DNA of 64,000 nucleotides from Cercis canadensis (taxonomy: Eukaryota; Streptophyta; Magnoliopsida; Fabales; Fabaceae), in contig QAOA01000726.1 of assembly GCA_003255065.1 (NCBI GenBank), forward strand, positions 443,813-507,812. The letters are read 5' to 3'. The stretch's first letter is position 1. Each line of letters opens with the position of its first letter. Below are positions 24,481 to 36,894 of the stretch, in pieces. The translations under genes and the position numbers were made by a program. The notes under the pieces were generated by a model. The model had not been told where the DNA came from and ran no database searches. It saw only the letters and a program-made list of their open reading frames with translations.

Positions 24481-26435
24481 TATGCTAGAAAATGACCTCA
24501 ATGCCCGAGACTCTCTTAAATTGGGTCATTAATATGTATTTTTACCATATTTGGCACTGGATAATAAAATGATGGCTGCTCAAGTAAAGAGGATAGGGTG
24601 TGAGAGAATTGCATACCAGCTAATCAAGCTATTTGAGGTTGTTGGAGAAGTTATAACTTACAAGAGATTAAGAAATGAAAATGAAAATAAAATTTGTTTG
24701 TGTGTATGATTGTGATTCGTAAGTGTCCTAGTGCGGTTTAATCACAAGATATTGATAATCTTGAATGATTAAGCTAATATGTTTTTTTTTTCCCCTTTTT
24801 TCTATATTCTCTATCTCAATCGCACCCATAATATTCATTTACTCTTAAAATTTATAAATGATTTTTCAGATTGATTATGATCTTATAAGTAATTATATTC
24901 TTATCTATTTCTTCATGTCAAAGGTTGTTTATTCATTTCGTAATATGGTCATGTCACATTTTTTATTACTTTTGTGTTATATTTACACTTTCATTGCATA
25001 TTAGTTTAGTGACACCAATTAATTATTTATCGCAGGACATAAGTATTGAATTCTAATTGTTAACATCAAGGGTATAATTATACACAGTTATGAATCCTAA
25101 TTAAATCTACATGCATCTTCTTGATTTAACTAAATTTACTTTAATCTTTTAAATATATTTATGAGAAAGTGTAAGACTCATGTGATGAGCTTGCTATTTT
25201 CCCTAGTTGTAAAATAAAAATCATTAGCGTTTATATTTACACTTATAAGTTATAACAAATGAATACAAAAATCATATATTAATTATGAAATACAACTATA
25301 ACAAACATTTGTACATACTCTTTACCATAACCATTGAAGTGACTTAAAAAAAAAAGTTTAAATCTCATAATATTTTAATTTCCGTAATATAATAGCATTT
25401 TACTTACAAATATATCTTACTTCATAAATTAATTTCTCGATTATTTTTTGAGAGAAAAAAAAAAGTGGATAATTGAGTTGTAGTAATAGTAGAGAAGAGT
25501 GGAGGGAGCCAATGAAATAAAATGGTCAAAACGCAAGTTCGGCGTTCAAAGACTGAGGAGGGCCCATTCGAATGTGAAGCAGCCACGTATGATCGGTGAC
25601 TGCGAACGTAACGGCTGGGTAAAAGCGATGACCTCAGCTCTCAAGCGGGACCACACGCCGTTCACTAAAGTAAGAAACGTCTTCCTCCTCTTCTTCTGTT
25701 CCAATGTCTTTTTTTATAATTTTTTTTCTTTTTTGATGTAATAAATCAACAAAAAAGAAAAAAGGAACAAAAACGTTTCGTTCCTTTTTCTTTGGTTTTA
25801 GACTTTTTGCTTTTGGGAAGAAGAAAATAAATAAATTTGGTTGTAAGTTGGAAGTGTAACAGTTCTTAACGGCGGGTCACCGCGCAGTCCGGTGCCTGTC
25901 CAATCCTTGTGGTGTGAAGAGGAAGCATTGACAGACGGTTCAACCTCGCTACTGCAACGCCACCTGTTCTGATTTAACTCTGGATCTCTGACTTTGATGA
26001 CCCCTTTTGCTTACGTCCTTACAGTTTTTTTTTTTTTTAATTTAAATTTTAGCTCCAAGTTGGAACATGAATCTAAAAACTTTAAAGATAATTTCAGATT
26101 TTTCAATGGCACTTTGTGACATATATTTCATACTCTTATAGTTTTATTTTTAATAAAGTTACCTGTATGATTATTAAGTTTATGTTGATANATTTGATAT
26201 TCTTATAGTTTTATTTTTAATAAAGTTACCTGTATGATTATTAAGTTTATGTTGATATATTTTTTTTTGTTTTAGCACATAAAATTTAAGGTAATGGAAA
26301 GTTACTCTTTCCAAAACCATCAACAAATATTTAAAGTGATATTTAGATATTAGTTATTAAAATAAAATAAAAAACTGCTAACACTAAGTATCAAACTTAG
26401 ATTTTAGTCACTTACAAATGAAGTGATTTAATCTT
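24481..26435. other. Intergenic, with a GC-richer island near 25.5-26.0 kb
   Basis: No supported gene. Bases 25500-25990 are clearly GC-richer than their flanks and contain a short open stretch without an ATG start. I cannot say what it is. Confidence 0.4.
26123..26257. repeat. 67-bp duplication around a single N
   Basis: A segment containing TTATAGTTTTATTTTTAATA recurs with period 67 on either side of N at 26191. It is probably an unmerged contig overlap. Confidence 0.8.
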
Positions 26436-26693
26436 GAGTAAACCTATATTTGTATATTTGAAAGATTCAATATTTAACAAAATAATCTTTAAAAGAATAC
26501 TAACTACAAAATAGTCATTGAAATAATTAATATGCATAATAAAATAGTCTAATATTTATTAAATTTTGAATCTTTCAATAACTATTTTGTTACGCATATT
26601 AGTTATTTCAAGGATTATTTTGTAGTTAGTGTTCTTTCAAGGACAATTTTGTTAAATCTTAAATTTTTTAAGGACGCAAATATAAGTTTACTC
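26436..26693. mobile_element. Fold-back MITE, about 258 bp
   Basis: The two halves are inverted copies. The left arm begins GAGTAAACCTATATTTG and the reverse-complemented right arm begins GAGTAAACTTATATTTG. Pairing continues through ACTAACTACAAAATA and AATATGC..AA.AAAATAG to the centre near 26560. The element would fold into one long imperfect hairpin. No coding capacity. Target duplication not resolved. Confidence 0.75.
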
Positions 26694-27664
26694 TTCAATC
26701 TTTATAATCATAGCATATTTGATTTAACTCAATTCACTTAATTTTTTATTTTCATATATGACTTACATTTAGTCAACTCAATTAGTGTGGATGAATATGA
26801 AATTGTTAATTACAATAAACATTTCTTTTTTAATTTTTCATATTTTACTAGTATGAATTAAGGATTATTTTCTCTATTTTAAATATTATTTTAACAAAAA
26901 GTTAGTCACATTTGATTAATTTAAAAGTTTTAATTAGTAATTCTTTATGATTTAAGTATATATATTACTTGTTTGTATATAACTCTAACATTCACAAAGA
27001 AATCGAGGCAAGAGCCATATAATTGTCTTTATCAAATTTCAGTGACCCCAAGCAAATATATTTCCCTAAACCAAGAGCAAATTTTAGAATAGAGCACAAA
27101 TATAAATATAAGAGTTATATAAGTAAGATTATCCGTACTTCATATGTACTGTTTTTTTATTAGGGAGTTTTCTTACAATAGTCATTTTAATTACCCTAAT
27201 AATTGAGATACCCCAATAATCGTACATTAATAATTTAATATTATAGATGCCCATAAATGAAGATCCTTATGTTTGGTATGATAAGAAGAATTACTCAAAA
27301 TATATCTATTTTGGATTCTTAAGTATCCACATCCATGTCAGCACCCCCAAACAAAGAAATATTGAGATACTAAAGTATCTTGAATTGTATGCTGAGTAGA
27401 AATACCATGGTATTTTATACACTAAACATAATTGAGAACTTCCGAGCACTTTAATTACTTGATTTAAAAAATGCTTTAATTAAGATCGACTAATCATTCT
27501 CTTATCAATTGGCATGCACCTAATCCCAAAATCAAGTATCTTAGGATAAAACAACTATAAACAGAATTTTACAAGTTCGAGTATCATTTTTAGAAAAATA
27601 AATATAAATAGAATGCATTAAAGAGAGATTGCACATTTTGACCTATTTTTTTCGGGTGATTTTC

Positions 27665-27731
27665 AATAAATTGATTAAAGAAATATAAGAGAAACAGNAA
27701 TAAATTGATTAAAGAAATATATGAGAAACAG
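27665..27731. repeat. 34-bp duplication around a single N
   Basis: The 33 bases before N at 27698 recur directly after it with one change. It is a probable contig overlap. Confidence 0.8.
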
Positions 27732-28729
27732 TGTTCCAAATTTAAAGAAAAGTACTATAGTGTTATAATAATGTTGAATTTTTCATCATTTTTGTTGTTT
27801 GAAACTTATCGTTTGTTTTAAGAAATATATGAGAAACTAATTTATTGATATTAATATGAAAAAACTATAAGTGTTTGTTTGAGCTTTATTTTTATATATA
27901 TATATTTTTTTGTTATAGGATTATATAGAAGTTCAAATTCCTGGCCTCTAACAAACTATCCAAACCTATAAATAAGTTTATGTTCATTAATTAGCAGATC
28001 TCTACACCAAATACGTTACACTCTATATTTTATGTAAAAAAAAAAAAGGAAAAGAAATCATATACTATCTCAAAGTAATCTTTACTTGAGAAACTTCTTT
28101 TTTGCGATATATATATAATAATTCTCCGAAAACTATTATTAGTGTTTAATAGAATTACATCAAGCAATAACATAGAAAATGTTCATGCATGAAGAAAGAA
28201 TTAACATATAAAAAAAAGAAAAGAAAAAGAAAGCTTCTTAATAAAGCTATTTTAAATGAATATTGTAAAAAATTGAGTCTTTGTGTATCCCACTTTTCTC
28301 ATAAGTCATAACTGCAGTTGATTGTTCTTGGATGAGCTTTATATTATCATCAATGGCAAACCACCAGCACCAGTCACATTCATTGATGATCCAGCCACCG
28401 ATTAGCACTCGTCATCATATATTTACTTCAACTTTTGTCTTCTAATTCTTATCACATCCAATGGTGGTTGCAAATTTATGTGTATGCCTTTTCTCACATA
28501 TGAAAAAAAAAACAGATAAGAAATTAAAGGTATGCAAGGTAATTGTTATGCTCTTAATCTCCCGTTACAAATGGAGCCAAGAAAATATATTGAGAAATTA
28601 ACTCTAGACTAAGATCGTCAGCAGGAGGAGGACTTGAATAATCTAATTAATTTGATCTTATCCATTATGGACCAATTTATAAGCAACCATAACTTGAGCA
28701 CCATTACGCTTAGTAATATCACTATAAGC

Positions 28730-28914
28730 AATCTCCCAACTCACTTCATCTCACAAAAATTTTAAGAATGCATTTTGTTTTGGTAGGCGCATATATATAA
28801 TTAAAGCTTTAATTCCTAGTTNAATCTCCCAACTCACTTCATCTCAGAAAAATTTTAAGAATGCATTTTGTTTTGGTAGGCGCATATATATAATTAAAGC
28901 TTTAATTCCTAGTT
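28730..28914. repeat. 93-bp duplication around a single N
   Basis: Bases 28730-28821 recur at 28823-28914 with about one change, split by N at 28822. It is a probable contig overlap. Confidence 0.85.
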
Positions 28915-30932
28915 GAAGATTTAAAAAGAAAAATATTCCAAGAAAGAAAGATTCCTTTTACGTATGAGTCTTCCCAAATACTCAAAGCTAGGATATATGG
29001 CTATTATTTTTGTATATTTTAATAATACAAGTATGTGCATGAGTGTTGAATAGATGCTGCTACGTATACGACTGAATACAATAAGTTATATATACAAGGA
29101 GATACATTACCTTATAAAGAAGGTACTTCATTCAATCTTTTGGTATATATAGGTAGATATATCAGTAATGATATATAATTAATTAGGTTAAAAAAAAGGA
29201 ATGAATAAATTATTGGAAAAAGTAATATTGTTCAAATGCTTAATTTGAAAGCTTTAGTGAGTTTTGTCCAATTAATGTCATATAAAACCCATCAAAGGGA
29301 AGGATCCAAACTCTACAGAAGCTCTAACATTTGATTAAACCAGAGCTATGAGAACAGTTTTCCTTCTAACTACTGCTGTTTCTTCTTTCACCTGCTCTCC
29401 ACTGTTTTCTTTTTCTTCTTGGCCGTTCCCCTAATTAAGAGATGTGTTGGCTTCTCTAGCCTTCAGTAAAGTTTAATTAAAAACCTAAACATAAATTAAC
29501 CAATATTAATCAATTACCTAAAAGTCATTATCATGTAGGTAGTTCAAGCAACATTGTCCATTTGTCCTTGAAGGATTTGAAAAAAAACCCAATTGTTTTG
29601 TATCAGCACATGATAGAAAGCTACAGATTGTAGCTCTTAATTTGAATTGCTACTCAACCTCTGTCTCTTAGTGTCTAAGTTGTGTCCTCAGATTAGCCCT
29701 GCCTAAACTTTTGTTAACAGCAAATTTAGTGATAATCTATTGTAATGAGGACCCCACGAGTGTTCCCGCACCCGTGCGGTCAACACCTGGGAAAGATTAA
29801 AAAATGATGGCACTCTAATTATGATTATTTACCGGATTTTCAGTTTGAATAACAATGGGATGTCACCTGAACATGCGGCAAATTAGCTGCTTAAGTGCAA
29901 TTACATATGTGGTTAAGAAACTGTAGGGAAAGAAAGGGAGAACTATTTTGTTAAAAGAATTGAAATCATCAAAGGGGTCAAAGAAAGAGTTTAGACTATA
30001 TCAGTCATGACATCAAAGAATGACTTTTAGGATCCCTTCAAAAATATTCATATGCTAGTCAAATTATCAAGAAATCTAGTACCCTATAGCTTTCCAATAT
30101 TTAATTATTTCTCCATATCTTAATGATACTATGCTTCTGTTGCATGCAAGAGCCATTTTCAGGTACTTGGAGATCATTTCTAGCTGGAATATATTATTTA
30201 AGTGCTTATAATTATTTACATAGTATAAGAGAAACAAACACAATAATCCATTAATTTAGATGATCTGGTTGAGATCTTTGATTTTTTATTTCCATAATAT
30301 CTTGAGTTAAAGTTTTTAATTTTCTCTATTTGATGTGAAAAAAAAAAGATTGTACAAATGGACATTTCACTTTTTAGTAAAGATATTTTACCAAACGACT
30401 TAAAGTCGAATGGTATTGAAGTTGTTCCCGATACTTATAAATTCTATATTCAAACCTAAAGCTAAAGTTGTAACTAAAAGATACTTTTAAATGACTAAAA
30501 GAAACGGTTTCCAAATATATAAAATCAATGTTTGATTAACAGTTTATGGGATGGGAGGACAAAAGGTAGGCACATGATAGTGTATTAATAATTAAAAATA
30601 TGTAATGGTGAAGAGAAGGCCTTTTTGGAAGAGGAAAAGAATTTGACACTCCTTTTAATTAGTGAGGGGATTTTCTTGAGCCTAGCTAATTAAAGTAATG
30701 GATAACCTTCAAGAATGAAGAGCATCAATTAGTTAATTAAGGTCGGTCTTATCTGGCTTGCATGCTGCAAACTTTAATTAAGAACTTTTGGGAAAGCAAG
30801 TCATACATTACTGCTTGATGGGCGGCTCAGATATCATGCTTAGATTCTCATATTATAGATTAATGCTTTTGTTTCTTGCTCTCTATTTTTTCGTTTTAAT
30901 AAAAACTTTTCTTTTTAGTGCAAAATAATTTT

Positions 30933-31134
30933 TTCTTAAAATGGAGGTAATAGGCCATTCGTTAATATTGATTTTTCCATCAAATCATTTTTTTCCCATT
31001 TTTTTAAATTTTTTGTTGCCTAATGAATACCAGNTCTTAAATGGAGGTAATAGGCCATTCGTTAATATTGATTTTTCCATCAAATCATTTTTTTCCCATT
31101 TTTTTAAATTTTTTGTTGGCTAATGAATACCAGT
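30933..31134. repeat. About 101-bp duplication around a single N
   Basis: The segment starting TCTTAAAATGGAGGTAATAG recurs after N at 31034 with a one-base deletion and one substitution. It is a probable contig overlap. An open frame across the join is an artefact. Confidence 0.85.
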
Positions 31135-32735
31135 TGATCTTCTTAATATTTTGTAAGGTTAAATGACTAAAACAATACAGTTTTACAAAATATTTACGCA
31201 AATGTGATAATTTAAAATTATTTATCGATTTGGGAAAATTTTAATTAAATTATTGATAGACACGCAGAAAAAAAAATTATGCTATTTTATAAGTAACATG
31301 ACTCATTTTATCTATATCCTATGAATAAAATAATTAAAAATATATTATTTTGATAAACAATTTACACAATACTCAATTTTAATTATTAGTCAATTTGTCA
31401 GCTATGCATATCCAAACCTCATAATTGGGCCTGGGACTCAACCCAGCCCACAAAGGCTGCTCTGTTCAGGAAGGACTAATTTGCCTAGCTCGAAGCCTTT
31501 CACTTTGCCATTTTGTTATCACATAACCGTGTTTTTACATACGAGCAACTAAAAAGAAACTATTTCTCTATTAGTTTTTCAGATAAGTTTCGATAGCACC
31601 AAACAGGCCAAGCTTGCGAAATCATGTCAGCTTCGCCAATTTCAACACTTCATCAAGTTGATAAGTTTTCCTTTCTACTCCATAAACGTGTAAGATTGAT
31701 ATTGTTAAATATAAAATCATTCTTAAAATTTTATAAGTTTTTAAATTAAATTGATTATTGACATATATAACTAAAAAAAATATTTTTAAGATGGAGACTT
31801 AACTCGGTATATAATATAAAAAGAGTTAGATTTACTAGTTAAGAATATAAAAAAAAAATAGAATTTAGATGTAGAATCTCAATCGATTTTTAAATCAAAA
31901 TGGTCCTCTTCGTTTTCTTCTAGTATATATGTTGTAAATGTAGTTGCATGCATGCATATCTACTCAAGTCCTGCTTATGGGTAATTTTTTTATGCAATTA
32001 ACTGAAAACTTACCAACTTTCTAAAATCGTAATCGATATAAAAACTATAAGTTTATTATATGGTAAACTATCAATAAGAAAAAGATAGTGTTACTTAGTA
32101 GTGTTCACGTTGAAACAGTATATAAAAATTAAAGTAGAGCATCAATCAGCTATCACCCCGGAATAACATAGGTAACACTATTTTGTGTAGAAAAACAGCG
32201 AGGCACTGAGGGAAGAGAATTAGCTGACTTAGAGTGGTGCCCTACTCATATAACTGAGTCGAGTAGTGGGGTCCCTCCCAACGATGCCACGTATTATGAT
32301 TTGATATTGATATATGATAATCACATCAGGGTATGGTTTTTCGTGCAAACTAGCTTCTCACTTACATTCATTCATTTAGTCCGCAGTGTACGTTGTACGG
32401 TTCTTTTTGACCAATTATCATGTCTAGTCCACCATCCCTTTCGTTTTTCTTAAAATTTAAATTTAAATAAAAATTAAACACAGATATAATAAAATAATTG
32501 GTATTGATCAATATTTTTTTTAATAAACTTATATTTTCATCTTCGAAAGATTTAACATTAAAGAAAATAATTCTTGATAGATACAAAATAATAAATTGAT
32601 CTTTTAAAGATATAATATCTATAACAAAATAATTATTTGTTAATGTAATCCGTTAATAAATGATAAAAATATTAATGTGTTACCGTTAAAGTAACATTCT
32701 AAATTGGCAAGTGGATTGCTGACGTGAATAAACTA

Positions 32736-35043
32736 AATTAGCAAAAGACGAGCGCTAAGCTACACCTCCAAAAGGGAGTATAGCGCTACCAACTCTTTCT
32801 TTTTTAATTTTAGCCGTTGGATGAATTCAAGTGATTTCAGCCGGTGTTTCAATCTAAACCCAAATAAAGTTGAAATCACGTTTAAAGGCGCTTAATTTGT
32901 TATTTTTTATTCATAATTAGGACAAATTAAATTAAAGTAATTCAAGTATTTAATTTCTTTTTCTGGTCGTATTTAAGTATACTTTTTTTTTTTAGAAAAA
33001 ACAAAGCATGTCTTCTTCCTCCTTCCCCTTCCACCACCGTCCCTGGCCGTCATCTTCTCTTCCTTCACCAGCCATCACTCTCCACCTTGTCAACCTACAC
33101 TTCACCTTCAACAACCCAACTCCTTTTAAGACTATTCAATAGAACAGAGGGTGGAGAGAACAACATAGAGGGTAGAATGAAAGAATATGAAATAAAGATG
33201 GAGATAGAGGTAGAGCAAAAGGAATAGAAACAGAGAGATCTAAGCAGAGAATAAAGGAGCAGATCGAGAAAGAGTGAAATTTTGGGGCTACTGTGGCAGA
33301 GATGAAAGACAACGTCGCTGGTACTGGAGTGGGTGAGCTCAACATGGATTACTCTTCCAGAGACTAAGCTTCCTCCTCTTGTGCTATTCACTTCTTTCTA
33401 AAAAAAAGATTAATAGAGTCGGAACTGGAAGCACTACCACCAACTGGAACACAAGGCAGAAGAAAAGGTAGGCTACTAGTGTTAGGAAAACGATAATAGA
33501 GAGTAACTAGCTTGGTGGTTTGAGGCGTGAATAACAGTAATATTGTTTTTTTTATAAAAGTAAGTTATCAAAGTAAATTATTAGGGTGTTTTTTTTTATA
33601 GAGTTAAAAAGACACTAATAAATAAATATAATTGGTTAGAAATTAACGGACATAATTGTCTATTTGAAATAGTCATAATTATCTGTTCGAAATAGTCACA
33701 ACAGCCTGTTCAAAACAGACACAATTGTCTATTCAAATTTATTCATCTGAACCTATTAATTTAATTAACTACCATCTGAATTAGGCCAAACCAATCCAAT
33801 CCGGTCTGGTCTATATATTAAAACTAATGTTAAAATATTTGTCAAATCGATCAAGGCCCAAGTGCCAATTAAAGAACATTAATAAACTTTGTCTTATTAT
33901 GCTATTTGAGTTTGTCAAATGGACTTGTGCTCATTTAACTAAAATTACTTTATAATTTTAGTTTACATTTATAAACTCTTTTATATATTTTAAATTAACG
34001 AATGTNAGAGTCGGAACCGGAAGCCCTACCACCAACTGGAACACAAGGCAGAAGAAAAGGTAGGCTACTAGTGTTAGGACGATAATAGAGAGTAACTAGC
34101 TTGGTTTGAGGTGTGAATAATTACACTATCTTGAGTATAATATTGTTTCTCTATAAAAGTAAGTTATCTCGGGATACAACAAAATCTTCAAAAACTCTCA
34201 ATAGAAAAGTAAATTCTAATGTATTAGGGTGTTCCCTTTTATAGAGTTGAAAAGACATTAATAAACAAATATAATTGGTCAGAAATTAACAGACATAATT
34301 GTCTATTTGAAATAATCACAATTATCTGTTCAAAATAGTCACAACAACCTGTTTAAAACAGACACAATTGTTTATTCAAGTTTATTCATCTGAACCTGTT
34401 AATTTAATTAACTACCATTCGAATCAGGTCAAACCGATTCGACCTGGTCTGGTTCAGATATTAAAACTAATATTAAAATATTTATCAAATCGATCAAAGT
34501 TCAAGTGTCAATTAAAAATCATTAATGAACTTTATCTTGCTATGTTATTTAGGCTTGTCAAATGGGCTTGTGCCCATTTAACTAAAATTACTTTATAACT
34601 TTAGTTTGTATTTATAAAATCTTTTACATATTCTAAGTTAACCCATGTGGAACTTGGTTAATTATTAGTATATTTATAAACTATTTCAACAACTAGCACC
34701 AGAACAAGAGAGAGCAAAACCTTCTTAAGCCAGTCATGGTTGATCTTCTGATGACATTGGGAGATTTTCGAAGTGGGTCCAATTGGGAAGCTCAAATGGT
34801 TGGAGATTGAAGTGCTTGCATGGTGGTGGTGGCGGCGGTGTTGAATGTATCGAATGGTGGCAATGAAAAGGAATACGGAGGGCGCACGTGACGATGATAA
34901 CGATGCAAAAGTGAAGATGAGCAAGATAAAGACTACCCGGTTTCCGGTAACTAAATATTTTCGAACGGCTGAGATTCAAAGAGGGAGGTACGTAGTGCTA
35001 CCCCTTTTGGGGGTGTAGCTTAACGCCCGCCTTAGCGAAATTC
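32736..35043. mobile_element. Mutator-like element (non-autonomous, possible Pack-MULE), about 2.3 kb
   Basis: Terminal inverted repeats are clear. The left end runs AATTAGCAAAAGACGAGCGC then TAAGCTACACCTCCAAAAGG. The reverse-complemented right end has GCGGGCGTTAAGCTACAC then CCCCAAAAGGGGTAGC. Similarity weakens inward but both ends share AGCCGTT. TAAACTA flanks both edges (32729-32735 and 35044-35050), a plausible remnant of a 9-base target duplication. There is no transposase. The interior holds GC-richer, gene-like segments (33003-33130, 33290-33380, 34730-34930) that could be captured host sequence. An assembly duplication with N at 34006 lies inside, so the real element may be about 0.6 kb shorter. 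Confidence 0.7.
33415..34640. repeat. About 592-bp duplication around a single N, diverged
   Basis: The segment starting AGAGTCGGAACTGGAAGC at 33415 recurs at 34007, directly after N at 34006. The copies differ by many substitutions and two indels; the second copy has extra sequence at about 34120-34220. Each contains about four tandem units of about 23 bases around CACAATTGTCT / TTCAAAATAG. Either two divergent haplotypes were joined or a real duplication coincides with the join. Confidence 0.75.
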
Positions 35044-36890
35044 TAAACTAGATAAAATAGAAATTACTTTTGATGTATACACATTATCAAACATGCATGA
35101 CACCACATTCCCTCTAGATTTGACTAGTCGGACCAAAATGATTCAATTTTTAAACTAAAATAATATTTTTTTCTAATAAAAAAATGATATTTCTCAATGT
35201 ATTAAAGTAAGGGCTAACCTTAATTTAGACAAAGCGAGTTACCACGGTTAATTTATTAAATAATACAAAAAAATAAATAAATATGTAAATGAGTTACTAT
35301 TAAAATTATTTATAAAAAATAATCATTTTAGACAAGCTGATTTCAGCGTGTCTCATAAAAATACGTTAAAATTATTTTAGCATGTCTTAAATGAATTATT
35401 TAGAAATAATTATAGTGTGTCCTATAAGAACACACTGAAATAATTTCAATGTTTTTTTATAAAATATGCTGGAATCATTTTAGCATGTTTAAAGTAATTT
35501 ATTTTCGTAAATAGTTTTAATAATAATATATTTTACGTATTTTTTTTCATTATTTCTGTCATTACCATCTCAATTTTATTTTTTTTGTAAATTACTTTAA
35601 AAACTTAATATAATCTCTCAAAACTTTTTTAAAATTTTAATATGGTCCCTGTAAAATTTTTTATTTTTCTTTAGCCCCTCCAATATTTTACTTTAAATTC
35701 TGCCCTTGTATTAAAGTAAAGTAAGACAGTTTCCAAACATTGAATATGCAATAAAACCAATAGAAAATAGTCTTGTTGCACATGCAGTCAATTGCATGTA
35801 ATTAATTTGAGTTATGGCACACTACTTCAGCTCAAAGAAGTCATAAACTTCGGCTAGGCCAATTTTATGTAGGGAGTTCGGGGCCCCCCCAACCTTGCCC
35901 CAACCCAAGTAGTACCCTCCCCCTCTCAAAGGCAAAAATAAAAAACAAAACAAACAAATTAAGAACTCAAGTAAACTAGGAGTTAACAAACAAGCCTGGG
36001 CTTAACAGCTTCACATGATCATCCAGCTTGTAATAATAAAAGTGAGTATGAATCGCACTTGCATCTTTTGGAAAAAAAATGATACGTAATTTCAACAAAT
36101 CTCATCTTTTTAACGACAAGTGTAGAACTATATCATTTCTTATTGTAAAATTAACTAGCTTCCTATTTGAGAAGAGGAAATTCCAAGTTTTACCTCTCCT
36201 GTCTCCTCATTAGTTATTATTATTTGAATTCGATTATGTCACATAATTTATATTTAATTCAACTTGTTGTGTAAGAATTGTTCGAGTTAAGCCAATGTCA
36301 GAAATACTTGCAAGCAAGTAAACTTGGTTGGAGGCCGAGATTGACCCTTCGACACCCAAAATAGTAGAAACAATAGTACAGGCAAATCCAATAAAATATA
36401 AAACAAAGTTCTAATAATTAAATTACCAGATAATCATACTGTTTAGGTATTTATAGAGGTGATGGGAATGTCCTAAAAGGTTGAGATATCTCGAGAAATG
36501 CAGTGTCTCTGCTTAACGGGTCTGTGTGGAGGTTCGTGTAAAGTGGATTATGGGTCATGGTAGCCTAACCCAATCTTTTAGTTTTTAAGCCGCTCCTCAT
36601 CACCACTGAATTATACATTTAACTTAAATTCATCTAAATTATTGATAATATGTTGCCACACTAATATTTTTCCTTAATATGAATTATGAACGTGATGAAA
36701 TTAATCTAAATACGTAATCTTAATGTTATTGGTTAGTTCAATACTGAAGATTACTTCAAGAATCAGGAGTTGCCACATAAGGAGATGAGAGAAGAACTTG
36801 AAAACGAGGTGGCAAATAAAAGGTCGGCAAAGAAACAAGAGCTTACTTGAAACGAAGGGCACCAAATAGTATTGAACATCTCTGTTTACT
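35044..36890. other. AT-rich intergenic, no gene seen
   Basis: No coding region supported. It includes the alternating AGCGTGTC array at 35340-35490 and a short C-rich run near 35881. Confidence 0.45.
35340..35490. repeat. Alternating AGCGTGTC/GACACGCT-like short inverted repeats
   Basis: Degenerate motifs CAGCGTGTCT, TAGCATGTCT, TAGTGTGTCC, ACACACTGAA, ATGCTGGAAT and TAGCATGTTT alternate in orientation, separated by ATAA-rich spacers. The best hairpin is GTGTGTCC-TATAAG-AACACACT. Family unknown. Confidence 0.5.
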
Positions 36891-36894
36891 CTCT

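Larger units (their letters stand above)
26694..32735. other. Long AT-rich intergenic region
   Basis: No gene supported on either strand. It contains three single-N duplications (27698, 28822, 31034). A diverged relative of the fold-back element may lie at about 32,510-32,640. It probably holds distal regulatory DNA for the divergent LBD genes, which is inference only. Confidence 0.45.

Noticed and set aside
33095..33391. 98-codon minus-strand frame inside the Mutator-like element
   Set aside because: Low-complexity Ser/Phe/Leu translation; I only note the region as possibly captured sequence, not as a gene.
33415..34640. A pair of LTRs of a retrotransposon
   Set aside because: The two copies are separated by a single N with no internal region, no primer-binding site or polypurine tract, so an assembly overlap fits better.
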